Assembly: GCA_013289045.1 (NCBI GenBank)
Contig: JABDAU010000005.1
Location: forward strand, 19,116-83,115
Length of the DNA: 64,000 nt
Reading direction: 5' to 3'
Origin: Bacteroidota bacterium
GTDB lineage: Bacteria; Bacteroidota; Bacteroidia; Sphingobacteriales; Sphingobacteriaceae
A program made the translations under genes and the position numbers. The first letter of the stretch is position 1. Each line of letters opens with the position of its first letter. This document shows, one piece after another, positions 23,272-33,969 of this stretch. The notes under the pieces are model-generated. The model did no database searches. It was not told the origin of the DNA and saw nothing but the letters and a program-made list of their open reading frames with translations.

Positions 23272-25554
23272 TTACAGCTTAAACTTCCCCTTTAAAGCCG
23301 CCAATTTTATCTGCATATCTGTCTCCGGTTCCGGTTCGCGCTTCTTATTCTGGAAATTATTATTCCCACTCTGTTGCTGAACCGGCTTTTGTGCAGGTTT
23401 ATAATTATTGTTCGCAGCCGGCTTCGGCTCATTTTCCTTCATGGATAAAGAGATCCGCTTCCGGCCCTCATCCACACCGGTAACCGTTACTTCCACTTTC
23501 TGCGCAACCTTTAACACTTCGTTCGGGTCTTTAATAAAACGGTTAGTGATCTGGCTCAAATGCACCAGTCCATCCTGGTGAACGCCGATGTCCACAAACG
23601 CCCCGAACGCCGTGATATTAGTCACGATGCCCGGTAGTTTCATACCGATTTTCAGGTCGTTAATGGAATTTACGCCATCGGTAAAGCTGAATTTCTCGAA
23701 CTGCTCGCGTGGGTCGCGACCGGGTTTGGCCAGCTCGGCCATAATGTCGTTCAGCGTTGGTAGACCCACCGTTTCCGAAGTATATTTTTGCAGCGGGACG
23801 CTTTTGCGCAGCTTTTCATCGCGTATCAGGTCGTTCACGGTGCATTTCATGTCCAATGCCATTTTCTCCACCAGCTCATAACGCTCGGGGTGAACGGCGC
23901 TTGTATCCAGCGGGTTACCGGCATTATGGATGCGCAAAAATCCTGCGGCCTGCTCAAATGCCTTATCGCCAAGTCGCGGTACTTTTTTCAGTTGCTCACG
24001 TTTCTTGAAAGCGCCGTTTTGGTTACGGTAATCCACAATGTTCTGTGCCAGCTGCGGGCCAAGTCCCGAAACATATGCCAGTATTTGCTTGGATGCCGTG
24101 TTAAGCTCTACGCCTACAGCGTTCACGCAATTGATAACGGTATCATCCAGGGAGGTTTGCAGTTTATTTTGATCAACGTCATGCTGATATTGCCCTACCC
24201 CTATCGATTTTGGATCGATCTTTACCAGCTCGGCCAGTGGATCCATCAAACGGCGACCAATCGACACCGCTCCCCTAACGGTAATATCCTTATCCGGGAA
24301 TTCGTCCCTTGCCACTTCGGAGGCGGAATAGATGGACGCGCCGCTTTCATTTACCATCACGATGATCGCATCAGGCAAATTCAGGTCGCGGATAAATACT
24401 TCCGTTTCTCTGCCGGCAGTACCGTTGCCGATAGCAATGGCTTCTATCTTATGCTTTTCAAATAAATGGCGCACAGTTTTCTCTGCCTGTTGCGCCTGAC
24501 CCGCACCTGTGTGCGGATACACGGCCGTATCTTCCAGCAATTTACCCTGCTCATCCAAACAAGCCACTTTGCAGCCCGTACGGAAACCCGGGTCGACAGC
24601 CATTACGCGTTTTTGGCCGAGCGGTGCGCCTAACAATAACTGGCGTGCATTTTCGGCGAATACTTTAATGGCTTCTTCATCAGCACGTTTTTTGGTGAAC
24701 AGGCGCACCTCTGTTTCCATAGATGGTTTCAGTAAGCGCTTATAGCCATCCTGTATGGCCAACTGCACCTGCTGCGATGCGGGATTATTTCCTTTTACAA
24801 ACTGGCCTTCCAATATCGCGATAGCATCATCTTCCTGCGGTTTGATATCCAGCCAAAGGATCTCCTCCTTCTCACCGCGGCGCATAGCCAGCACGCGATG
24901 CGACGGCGCAGTTTTCACCGACTCGGTCCACTCAAAATAGTCTTTATATTTTATCCCGGCTTCTTCCTTACCGGCAATTACTTTCGATTCAAAAGTACCC
25001 TTCTCAATAAACAATTCCCTGATCTTTGTACGGGCTTCTGCATTCTCGCTTATCTGTTCGGCGATGATATCCCGCGCACCTGCCAACGCTTCTTCAACAG
25101 ATGCCACGCCTTTTTCCTCATCTATAAATCCGGCCGCCTCGGCTTCCACATCAAAGCGGCTTTGCTCCCATAGTTTATCAGCCAATGGCTGCAGGCCTTT
25201 TTCGCGGGCAGCGGTGGCGCGGGTTTTCCTTTTGGGGCGATACGGCAGATAGATATCTTCCAGCGCGACCATGGTTTCGGCTTCATTGAGTTGCTTCTCC
25301 AGTTCAGGGGTTAGCTTGCCCAGCTCGGTAAGCGACTTGAAGATAGCTTCTCGGCGTTTATCCAGGTCGCGGAGTTGTTGCAGGCGGTCGCGGATGGCGG
25401 TCACCTGTACTTCGTCCAACGTACCGGTCACCTCTTTACGGTAACGGGAAATAAAGGGAACGGTTGCCCCTTCGTCGAGCAATCCGGCGGTGGCGCTTAC
25501 CTGTTTCTCACTGATCGAAAGCTCGGCGGCTATTTTTTTGTAATGCGTGGTCAT
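23272..25554 (-). CDS. tex: Tex-family RNA-binding transcription accessory protein
   Basis: Full-length (760 residues) Tex: N-terminal helical domain, YqgF/RNase-H-like domain (KRVMAVDPGFRTGCKVACLD), helix-hairpin-helix region (KQILAYVSGLGPQLAQNIVDYRNQNGAFKKREQLKKVPRLG) and an S1 domain (LPGIVTNITAFGAFVDIGVHQDGLVHLSQIT). Tex binds RNA and associates with transcription. The tail is a low-complexity Asn/Gln/Pro linker. Transcribed alone on the minus strand. Large antisense ORFs across it are shadows. Confidence 0.96.
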   Translation of the reverse strand: MTTHYKKIAAELSISEKQVSATAGLLDEGATVPFISRYRKEVTGTLDEVQVTAIRDRLQQLRDLDKRREAIFKSLTELGKLTPELEKQLNEAETMVALEDIYLPYRPKRKTRATAAREKGLQPLADKLWEQSRFDVEAEAAGFIDEEKGVASVEEALAGARDIIAEQISENAEARTKIRELFIEKGTFESKVIAGKEEAGIKYKDYFEWTESVKTAPSHRVLAMRRGEKEEILWLDIKPQEDDAIAILEGQFVKGNNPASQQVQLAIQDGYKRLLKPSMETEVRLFTKKRADEEAIKVFAENARQLLLGAPLGQKRVMAVDPGFRTGCKVACLDEQGKLLEDTAVYPHTGAGQAQQAEKTVRHLFEKHKIEAIAIGNGTAGRETEVFIRDLNLPDAIIVMVNESGASIYSASEVARDEFPDKDITVRGAVSIGRRLMDPLAELVKIDPKSIGVGQYQHDVDQNKLQTSLDDTVINCVNAVGVELNTASKQILAYVSGLGPQLAQNIVDYRNQNGAFKKREQLKKVPRLGDKAFEQAAGFLRIHNAGNPLDTSAVHPERYELVEKMALDMKCTVNDLIRDEKLRKSVPLQKYTSETVGLPTLNDIMAELAKPGRDPREQFEKFSFTDGVNSINDLKIGMKLPGIVTNITAFGAFVDIGVHQDGLVHLSQITNRFIKDPNEVLKVAQKVEVTVTGVDEGRKRISLSMKENEPKPAANNNYKPAQKPVQQQSGNNNFQNKKREPEPETDMQIKLAALKGKFKL

Positions 25555-25631
25555 ATTTTAAAAACGGACTGCGAAGTTGGCATACTTCGGCTAAATATCA
25601 AAAAGGAGTTTTTAACAATTGTGGTTATTGC

Positions 25632-26051
25632 TTACGGGCACCGACTTATCCCGGCTTCAATGCCTGCGGCTATCATCCGGCCATAGCCGTCATCGGCTAA
25701 ATAAGCTACATAGTTTTTTGCTAAGAGATAATTTTTCTTGGCTGCGGCATGATCACCCAGATCTTCGTACGATTTACCCACATTGAGGTACAAAGAAGGG
25801 TAATAAGGTTTTACAGTATCATCCCCCATAGCCATTGCATGCATTAATGAAATTTCGTTCCACTTCAGGTTTTCGGACTTATCCTGCTGATGGCGCGCCA
25901 TGTAATGCGCCGCAACAAATTTCTCAAAATCACTGGAAGCAGTCACCCAGGCCTTTTCAAATAAATCTTTCGCAGCATCATTTTCCTCCGCCTCGGCCAT
26001 CATGCCTTCGGCACAAAGTTTTACCACGGGGTTTTCATGATCAAATTGCAT
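25632..26051 (-). CDS. TPR-like helical protein
   Basis: 139 residues of helical-repeat character: AEGMMAEAEENDAAKDLFEKAWVTASSDFEKFVAAHYMARHQ, then SLYLNVGKSYEDLGDHAAAKKNYLLAKNYVAYL, a good TPR motif. No signal peptide, so cytoplasmic. Some homologues in Bacteroidota carry an unreliable rRNA methyltransferase label; nothing methyltransferase-like is visible here. It starts 8 bp after the esterase stop, so the two are cotranscribed. Confidence 0.75.
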   Translation of the reverse strand: MQFDHENPVVKLCAEGMMAEAEENDAAKDLFEKAWVTASSDFEKFVAAHYMARHQQDKSENLKWNEISLMHAMAMGDDTVKPYYPSLYLNVGKSYEDLGDHAAAKKNYLLAKNYVAYLADDGYGRMIAAGIEAGISRCP

Positions 26052-26059
26052 TGGCTGAT

Positions 26060-26965
26060 CTATTTGTTCAGCCAGCCATTAGCATCCATCCACTCCTGCA
26101 GCCTGTCGAACCAGTAATCTTTAGTTGTGGCATTATGCAAACCAAACCCGTGCCCACCTGCTGTATAAATATGCATTTCGGCTTTCACTTTATTTTGCAG
26201 CAGCGCATCATAAAACATCAGCGAATTTTGTACCGGTACGGTGTTATCATCTTCGGCGTGCACTAAAAAGGTGGGCGGCGTTTCGGCGGTAATTTGCTTT
26301 TCATTACTATACAGGTCGATCGATTGCTGCGAAGGACTTGTTCCGATCAAATTCTCGCGCGAGCCTATATGCGCAAAGCCCCCAAAAGTGATCACGGGAT
26401 AAATCAGCGCCATAAAATCAGGGCGCAGGCTGATATTTTCCTTATCTTCTATAGCGGGTTTATCAAAATGTGTCCCTAATGTAGAAGCCAAATGGCCGCC
26501 GGCAGAGAAGCCGATCACGCCAACCTTCATTGGGTCAACGTTCCACTCCTTCGCATTTTTGCGGATCATCACCAATGCCGATTGCGCATCCTGCAGCGGA
26601 CCGATAGTTTTATCAACCATAATACTGTCGCTGGGCAGGCGGTATTTCAATACAAAAGCTGCAACGCCAATTTTATTAAATGCGCGGGCTATGGAATCAC
26701 CCTCGTGCCCCATTGCCACGCCGGAATACCCGCCGCCGGGAATAACCAGCACAGCAGTATGCGCCGAACCACCCTTCAATAAATAAGGCGTTAATGTTGG
26801 GATGGATACCTTTGTAACGCCGCCCCACTCGTTAAGGTTTTCTTTGTAGGTTGAAGGTGCGGGCTTTGAATTCGGGATACCGTTTGGGTATAGCGGAGTT
26901 GGGGTTTGGGCGGATAGTCCGCCTGCAATTATTGATAACATTAGTAACAGGGCTGCAAACTTCAT
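26060..26965 (-). CDS. Exported alpha/beta-hydrolase esterase (BD-FAE / acetyl-esterase type)
   Basis: 301 residues with a signal peptide (MKFAALLLMLSIIAGGLSAQ). The oxyanion motif VIPGGGYSGVAMGHEGD, nucleophile elbow IGFSAGGHLAS, Asp in HAEDDNTVPVQNSLMFY and His in GGHGFGLH mark a complete catalytic triad. This group deacetylates or deferuloylates plant cell-wall oligosaccharides. No other polysaccharide-utilisation genes are in the window, so the substrate is open. It is followed by a TPR-like gene and preceded by a LytTR/LytS pair. Confidence 0.9.
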   Translation of the reverse strand: MKFAALLLMLSIIAGGLSAQTPTPLYPNGIPNSKPAPSTYKENLNEWGGVTKVSIPTLTPYLLKGGSAHTAVLVIPGGGYSGVAMGHEGDSIARAFNKIGVAAFVLKYRLPSDSIMVDKTIGPLQDAQSALVMIRKNAKEWNVDPMKVGVIGFSAGGHLASTLGTHFDKPAIEDKENISLRPDFMALIYPVITFGGFAHIGSRENLIGTSPSQQSIDLYSNEKQITAETPPTFLVHAEDDNTVPVQNSLMFYDALLQNKVKAEMHIYTAGGHGFGLHNATTKDYWFDRLQEWMDANGWLNK

Positions 26966-26970
26966 GGTTA

Positions 26971-27657
26971 TTAAGACTTTATCGATCGGTAAAAATTGTC
27001 CTTGTAAGTATCCGATACCGGGATAAGCTGGTCGTTGATCCTTATCCTGTCCTTTTCGATACTGTTTATTTTACCCAAAGCTATAATAAATGATTTATGT
27101 ACCCTGCAAAAATTTTCCTTTGGCAGCTCATTTTCCAGGTCGCCGAAGGTTTCAGGGGTCATGATCCTTTTGCCGGGCAGGTGCAGGCAGCGGTAATCGC
27201 GCATACCTTCTATAAACAGGATGTCGTCCAGGTTTACTTTCTCCAGCCTGTACTCGGTTTTCACAAATATGAAGGTCTTGCGGCTGTTCTTTGGGGTCGA
27301 AATATGCTTGTCGTAAACCTTGGTTACTGCCTGCATAAAACGCTCGAACGTGTAGGGCTTCAGCAGATAGTCGGCCACGTTTAGGTCGAAACCTTTTAGT
27401 GCATATTGATCAAAAGCGGTTGTGATGATCACATCCGGGCGGTTATTGATGGATTCGAGCAATTGGATGCCGGTGAAACCATCCATCTGGATGTCCAGGA
27501 ACAATAAGTCGACCTTTTCCGACTTCAAAAACCCGATGGCCTCGATAGCATTATCAAAACAATGCAGCAATTTCAGGAACGGCGCCTTCAGCACAAATTC
27601 TTTTATGCGTTCCATTGCCAGGGGCTCATCCTCAATTATTACACAGTTAATTATCAT
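26971..27657 (-). CDS. LytTR-family response regulator
   Basis: 228 residues: receiver domain (IIEDEPLAMERI, phospho-Asp in LLFLDIQMDGFTG, Lys in LLKPYTFERF) and LytTR DNA-binding domain (IFVKTEYRLEKVNLDDILFIEGMRDYRCLHL ... FCRVHKSFIIALGKINSIEKDRI). Overlaps the kinase gene by 11 bp and precedes the esterase by 5 bp, so the pair may control the esterase gene (inference). Confidence 0.95.
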   Translation of the reverse strand: MIINCVIIEDEPLAMERIKEFVLKAPFLKLLHCFDNAIEAIGFLKSEKVDLLFLDIQMDGFTGIQLLESINNRPDVIITTAFDQYALKGFDLNVADYLLKPYTFERFMQAVTKVYDKHISTPKNSRKTFIFVKTEYRLEKVNLDDILFIEGMRDYRCLHLPGKRIMTPETFGDLENELPKENFCRVHKSFIIALGKINSIEKDRIRINDQLIPVSDTYKDNFYRSIKS

Positions 27658-28699
27658 GCAGGTTAACGGCTAAAGTTACGGTAAACCTGTCGTTACTTTT
27701 ATTAATATCCATTTCATATTTATTAGGATATAACAAGCTTAACCGGCTTTTTATCAACTCCAACCCAAGTCCACTGTTCGGCTGCAGTAGTTTATCCCCA
27801 GCATCAAACGCATTGCTGCAGTAGAAATTTACTTGTTTATCATCTTTAATAACAATGCGGACTTCAATAGCATTGCTGATCTTTTTATTGATGGCATGCT
27901 TAAATGCGTTTTCTATAAAAGGGATAAACAGCATCGGCGCTATGCGTAAATTACCGGTGTCGCCTTCAACAGTAAAACTAACAAAATCGGCATTGGAGGT
28001 GCGGATCTTTTGAAGTTCGATATACTGGCCTATATATTTGATCTCTTCGCTAAGCGCCACTGTTTCAGCAGGACTTTCATACAAGGTAAATCTTAATATA
28101 TCCGAAAGCTTTTTCAGATAGGTTGAAGCGGCTGCCGCGTCCTTTTCTATCAGCACATCGATGTTATTCAGCGTATTAAATAAAAAGTGTGGGTTTATTT
28201 GTGCTTTCAGCAATGCGAGATTAGTTTCAAGATTGATCTTTTCCATTTGCTGCCGCTGATGGCGTTCAGTCACCCATGAAGTTATGGCAGCTATGCCACA
28301 TGCGTACAAGGGGTTCATGATTATTAATATCGAGACATTTGCAAGCTGTACGCTAAAAGATTTATTTACATACCCCATAAAAGGGTGTATTTTTATGAGT
28401 AATGCTGCAAAACCAATAGTTACTAACGTAGCCAACAGGCTCAAAAACACAAACAATCCTAAGCGTTGCGTCTTTACAAACCGTGGGAATAACAGCAGGT
28501 AAAATGTATAAAAGTTTGCTATGAGCAACAGTTCATAGGTACAGTTAAACTTTAGCTCCCCCATAAACACCGATGGAGGATGGGAGAATAAATATGGATG
28601 AAAAATTATGTATACGATAGATACCAGGGCAGGCGTAGTTATAAGTAATAAATAAAACGCCTGCAATAAAATAGCCAATAATGATGATTTCTTTTTCAT
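27647..28699 (-). CDS. LytS-like sensor histidine kinase
   Basis: 350 residues with about four membrane segments in the first 145 residues, then the His_kinase core LKAQINPHFLFNTLNNIDVLIEKD (phospho-His in NPHFLFN) and an ATPase domain (LFIPFIENAFKHAI, SNSGLGLELIKSRL-like PNSGLGLELI). No periplasmic sensor domain is visible, so it probably senses within or near the membrane. Partner of the LytTR regulator, whose start lies inside its 3' end. Confidence 0.94.
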   Translation of the reverse strand: MKKKSSLLAILLQAFYLLLITTPALVSIVYIIFHPYLFSHPPSVFMGELKFNCTYELLLIANFYTFYLLLFPRFVKTQRLGLFVFLSLLATLVTIGFAALLIKIHPFMGYVNKSFSVQLANVSILIIMNPLYACGIAAITSWVTERHQRQQMEKINLETNLALLKAQINPHFLFNTLNNIDVLIEKDAAAASTYLKKLSDILRFTLYESPAETVALSEEIKYIGQYIELQKIRTSNADFVSFTVEGDTGNLRIAPMLFIPFIENAFKHAINKKISNAIEVRIVIKDDKQVNFYCSNAFDAGDKLLQPNSGLGLELIKSRLSLLYPNKYEMDINKSNDRFTVTLAVNLHDN

Positions 28700-28808
28700 G
28701 TTTTGTTAGTTAAGATTAAACATGTTTCAAAAATCATTTTTGCTCGTGGTGATGTAAAAAATATTCTGCCAGTTGGCGGTTTCTGCCTGCAAAGTATTAA
28801 AATTCAAG

Positions 28809-28840
28809 AAAAAAGGTGTTACCCGCTAAGGCAACACCTT
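28809..28840 (-). terminator. Terminator of prfB
   Basis: Minus strand aaggtgtt / aacacctt stem with 12-nt loop, followed by tttttt, 24 nt after the prfB stop. Confidence 0.85.
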
Positions 28841-28863
28841 CAAATATTTTCATATTACGGTCT

Positions 28864-29953
28864 TTACTTATCACCGCCAAACTCCATCAGATAAGCTTTC
28901 AGGAAATCATCCAGATCTCCGTCTAAAACAGCGGCCGCGTTTGAGGTTTCGTAATCGGTACGCAGATCTTTCACCAGTTTATACGGGTGGAGTACATAAT
29001 TCCTGATCTGCGACCCCCATTCTATCTTCTTTTTGTTGCCCTCTATGGCATTGCTGGTTTCCTGCCGTTTGCGCATCTCTATCTCGTATAACTGCGATTT
29101 CAGCAAACGGATAGCGTTATCTTTATTCTGCAACTGCGACCGCGATTCCTGGTTTTTGATGATAATGCCCGATGGCTTGTGGTACAACCGAACGGCAGTT
29201 TCCACCTTATTTACGTTCTGACCGCCTGCACCTCCCGAACGGAAAGTTTCAAACTCTATATCTGCCGGGTTAATGTCTATCTCAATGGTATCATCAACCA
29301 GCGGGTACACGTATACAGATGCAAATGAAGTGTGCCTTTTTGCGTTCGAATCGAACGGCGAGATCCGCACCAAACGGTGAACGCCATTCTCTCCTTTTAA
29401 ATAGCCATAAGCAAACTCGCCTTCAATTTGCAAGGTAACGGTTTTAACCCCGGCCACGTCACCTTCCTGGAAATCCTGCTCGGTAACTTTATAGCCGCTT
29501 TTTTCGCCCCACATAATATACATGCGCATCAGCATGCCTGCCCAGTCGCAGCTTTCGGTACCACCTGCACCGGCAGTGATCTGCAATACGGCGTTCAGCT
29601 GGTCTTCTTCGGCTGACAGCATGTTTTTAAATTCCAGCTCTTCCACCGCTTTAGTGGCTGCGTCAAACTGCTCCTTCATTTCGGCTTCAGTTGCATCGCC
29701 GCCCTGGTAAAATTCATACATTACGCCGGCGTCTTCCACAACAGCTTCAACCTTCTGGAAGGCGTCTGTCCATACTTTTTTGGTTTTGATGGAAGCGAGT
29801 ACCTTTTCGGCCTCTTTGGGGTGGTCCCAAAAATGCGGGCCGATGGTTATTTCCTGTTCTTTTTGTAGTGCATCGAGTTTAGTATCGATGTCAAAGATGC
29901 CTCCTCAGGGAAGTTACTCTATCCCTTAAATCCTGGATCTGTTCTTTAGTCAT
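28864..29953 (-). CDS. prfB: Peptide chain release factor 2, with programmed +1 frameshift
   Basis: RF2 reads UGA and UAA. The track shows only the part from 29739. The gene really begins at the ATG 29951-29953 ([20 protein letters not shown]), meets an in-frame TGA at 29891-29893, and continues one base over as [31 protein letters not shown]. Total 362 residues. RF2 features: [22 protein letters not shown] (SPF tripeptide) and [12 protein letters not shown] (GGQ loop). RF2 levels are thus self-regulated by competition between termination and frameshift. The 5' leader is a word palindrome. Confidence 0.97.
29890..29905 (-). promoter_or_regulatory. prfB programmed frameshift site
   Basis: AGGAGG (29905-29900), three bases CAT, then CTT TGA C (29896-29890). 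The Shine-Dalgarno-like AGGAGG at a 3-nt distance from the slippery CTT-TGA matches the classical RF2 site. It is kept here although most genes in this phylum do not use a Shine-Dalgarno sequence for initiation. Confidence 0.95.
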
Positions 29954-29967
29954 TCGGCAAAGATATA

Positions 29968-30050
29968 TTGGATTTTGGATTTCGAATGGGGGATTTCGGA
30001 TTTTTTCCAACTAATTCCGAAATCGAACATCCGAAATCCGAAATAAAAAA
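29968..30050. repeat. Word palindrome (GGATTTCG / CGAAATCC)
   Basis: Left arm repeats ttggattttggatttcg and gggggatttcggatttttt; right arm repeats ccgaaatcgaacatccg and aaatccgaaat. It starts 15 bp before the prfB start codon and forms most of its leader. A small hairpin (aggcctgcc/ggcaagcct, 30049-30071) follows and may terminate the 30094-30525 gene's neighbour. Confidence 0.6.
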
Positions 30051-30093
30051 GGCCTGCCATACGGCAAGCCTTTATAAAGTAGTTAAAATATTG

Positions 30094-30525
30094 TTATGCT
30101 ACGGCAAGTTGCTTTAACAAAGCATCTGCGCGGTTTCCGCTTAGTTTTTGGATGAGTGAGCTTAAGGCAAACTCTTTATTCTGCTCGCTTTTTGATTCTT
30201 TGATGATCTCCTGCATTACCGGCGGGATCAATGCTTTTGCTATTTTCGCCGCTTCTGCCGGTGCTATCTGGTAATAGTTATTCAGTTTGTTGGCAAATTT
30301 TCGCTCCGCGTTTGATATAAGCGGGTTATTGAATACACCGGTAAACTGAAAATAATTTACGAGGTCTTTCAATTTACCACCTTCAACCTGGCCTTTCAGC
30401 ACCTCGATAATTGAGCTTGAAGCGTCATTTATCACAGCTTCACGGTTTTTTTCCGGTATCGCCGGATTGTCAATAACAGCCGTCCCGGCGTTATTTTTTA
30501 CAAGCAGATAGAGTTTTTCAAACAT
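30094..30525 (-). CDS. Hypothetical DUF937-like helical protein
   Basis: Start chosen at MFEKLYLLVKNNAGTAVIDN (30525; 143 residues). It is Ala/Leu-rich and helical with an Asn/Pro loop (INDASSSIIEVLKGQVEGGKLKDLVNYFQ), a pattern seen in DUF937-like proteins of Bacteroidota; the last part (LSSLIQKLSGNRADALLKQLAVA) is a helical hairpin. No signal peptide. Single gene, in a gap-rich area between prfB and pgi. Function unknown. Confidence 0.65.
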   Translation of the reverse strand: MFEKLYLLVKNNAGTAVIDNPAIPEKNREAVINDASSSIIEVLKGQVEGGKLKDLVNYFQFTGVFNNPLISNAERKFANKLNNYYQIAPAEAAKIAKALIPPVMQEIIKESKSEQNKEFALSSLIQKLSGNRADALLKQLAVA

Positions 30526-30756
30526 AGCAGATAAATTTTTCAATTGAATTAAGAAAATGGTGATAAAATCATATTTTCTTTATCATATGGACAAATATAG
30601 TAAATAAAAGTTTTTAATTTGTAAAGAAAATGCAATAATTTTTCAAAAAATCGCAATTTACTAAGTGTAAAACAAACACTAAGAGGGGTGTGTTAATTAT
30701 ACACGATTATATACAAATTGTAAACTTTCAGATTAATACTTCTCCTCGGTTTATAA

Positions 30757-32433
<1,677 letters not shown>

Positions 32434-32435
32434 AA

Positions 32436-32499
32436 AGTTTGCAGTTTACAGTTGGCTGTTCGCTTAGTTCAGCCAACTGCAAACTCTTAACTGCAAACT
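32436..32499. repeat. AACTGC word palindrome between convergent genes
   Basis: Left arm agtttgcagtttacagttgg (from 32436) and right arm cagccaactgcaaactctta / ctgcaaact (to 32499). It could also act as a transcription end point for both genes. Same family as 9033 and 46409. Confidence 0.7.
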
Positions 32500-32503
32500 C
32501 CTC

Positions 32504-33595
32504 TTACTTCTTCACAAACTCTACCTGGTACAAATGCGGCCATTTTTTACCGGTGATAAATATCCTCTTACCAACAGCATCATAAGCAATACCATTCAGC
32601 ACATCAGCATTTGGCGCACGCTGGTCTTCAGGGTAAAGTTTGGTAAGATCTATCCTTTGCTGTATTGCACCGGTTTTGGGGTCGATAACTAAAATCTCGT
32701 TGGTTTGGTAATGGTTAGCGTATATTTTACCATCAATGTATTCCAGCTCGTTGATCGAGTCGACCGCTTGTTTATCGTTGTAAACATCAATATAGCCCGT
32801 GGTTCTCCAGGCATCTTTACTAATGAACCAGATGCGGTTGGTGCTGTCGTCCATGTAAAGCTTGCTGCCGTCAAAACACATGCCCCAGCCTTCGGCACCT
32901 ATGTTATTAGCAAAGGTATTTAACAGTTTAAAAGTGTTTTTATCGTACACGTATCCGATCCGCGATTTCCAGCTCAGCTGGATGATCTTATCGCCGACAA
33001 TGGATATGCCTTCGCCAAATATCGTTGGGTCTACCATTACCTTTTGCAGCACCTTGCCGGTGTTCAGATCCGTCTTTCGCAAGCTCGACTGGCCGATAGA
33101 AAGATCAGCCTTTTCACCCGGAGGGGACTGTGACTGACCGCCGCCGCTTTCGTACAAAAATCCATCCTGGTACAGCAAGCCCTCAGTGTAGCAACTGGTG
33201 TCGTGCGGAAATACTTTTACTACTTTATAAGTAAGTTCCTCTGGCGCTTTGGCAGCCATTAATACAATGTTGGTTGACACTTCCTGCGCTTGCCCGCCGA
33301 CATAAACTTTGGCGGTGATGAGCTTATTGCCTAACCGCATAGTATCAGTTTTCAGGGTAAGCGCTGATGAATCCTTACGGGAAGTAAACCTTGCCGAATC
33401 AAGCAGGTAAACCACAGAATCAATTTTTGCACCGGATAGGTTCAAACTCACCTTTACCGGGTCGCCGGCCTTGTAGGAAGTTCCGGCATCAGGCGACATG
33501 GTGATATTGGTGGGTGGCGTATTATGTTTGCAACCGTAATAACCGAAAGTTATTAATACAGCAGCAGCGACAAACAGCTTTATTCTTTTATTCAT
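32504..33595 (-). CDS. Glutaminyl-peptide cyclotransferase (plant/bacterial type), lipoprotein
   Basis: Converts N-terminal Gln of peptides to pyroglutamate. 363 residues with a lipoprotein-type signal (LITFGYYGCKHN), a short Ig-like linker (about 30-115) and the five-bladed propeller of the PF05096 family (SCYTEGLLYQDGFLYESGGG, EGWGMCFDGSKLYMDDSTNRIWFI, LNGIAYDAVGKRIFITGKKWPHLYQV). Probably outer-membrane or periplasmic. Located 8 bp after the yraN stop region on the same strand, but likely separately expressed. Confidence 0.9.
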   Translation of the reverse strand: MNKRIKLFVAAAVLITFGYYGCKHNTPPTNITMSPDAGTSYKAGDPVKVSLNLSGAKIDSVVYLLDSARFTSRKDSSALTLKTDTMRLGNKLITAKVYVGGQAQEVSTNIVLMAAKAPEELTYKVVKVFPHDTSCYTEGLLYQDGFLYESGGGQSQSPPGEKADLSIGQSSLRKTDLNTGKVLQKVMVDPTIFGEGISIVGDKIIQLSWKSRIGYVYDKNTFKLLNTFANNIGAEGWGMCFDGSKLYMDDSTNRIWFISKDAWRTTGYIDVYNDKQAVDSINELEYIDGKIYANHYQTNEILVIDPKTGAIQQRIDLTKLYPEDQRAPNADVLNGIAYDAVGKRIFITGKKWPHLYQVEFVKK

Positions 33596-33603
33596 GATTC
33601 AAT

Positions 33604-33969
33604 TTAAGTATGAGGCCAAAACGCGTCTTCAATATGCTTTATTTTATAGTTCCCGTTTTTATCAAACAACAGCGAAATAATATCAAAACGTACCTCGCCT
33701 TCATGGTTCATCAGGTAAATGTATTCGTCGGCGGCTTCCACCAGCAGGCGTTGCTTGCGGGCATCCACAAAATCTTCCGGTTCGCCAAAACCGTTGCCTG
33801 TGCGTGCTTTCACCTCGGCAAATATAATAACCTTGTCTTTATAAGCTATTAAATCTACCTCGGCTTTGCCATGCGTCCAATTTTCGTCCAGTATTTCATA
33901 ACCGGTATTTTCCAGTAAAGTTTTTGCAAGCTGTTCGCCTTTACGGCCCAGTTCCAGGTGTTGGGCCAT
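33604..33969 (-). CDS. yraN: YraN-family (UPF0102) endonuclease-fold protein
   Basis: 121 residues with the restriction-endonuclease-like motif GRKGEQLAKTLLENTGYEILDENW ... GKAEVDLIAYKDKVIIFAEVKAR (E-x-D ... E-V-K). Role unclear in the family, possibly DNA processing. Overlaps the dnaG stop by one base, so it is translationally coupled to the primase gene. Confidence 0.92.
   Translation of the reverse strand: MAQHLELGRKGEQLAKTLLENTGYEILDENWTHGKAEVDLIAYKDKVIIFAEVKARTGNGFGEPEDFVDARKQRLLVEAADEYIYLMNHEGEVRFDIISLLFDKNGNYKIKHIEDAFWPHT

Noticed and set aside
23788-24465. 225-residue plus-strand ORF
   Set aside because: Antisense to tex; tex is complete with four recognisable domains.
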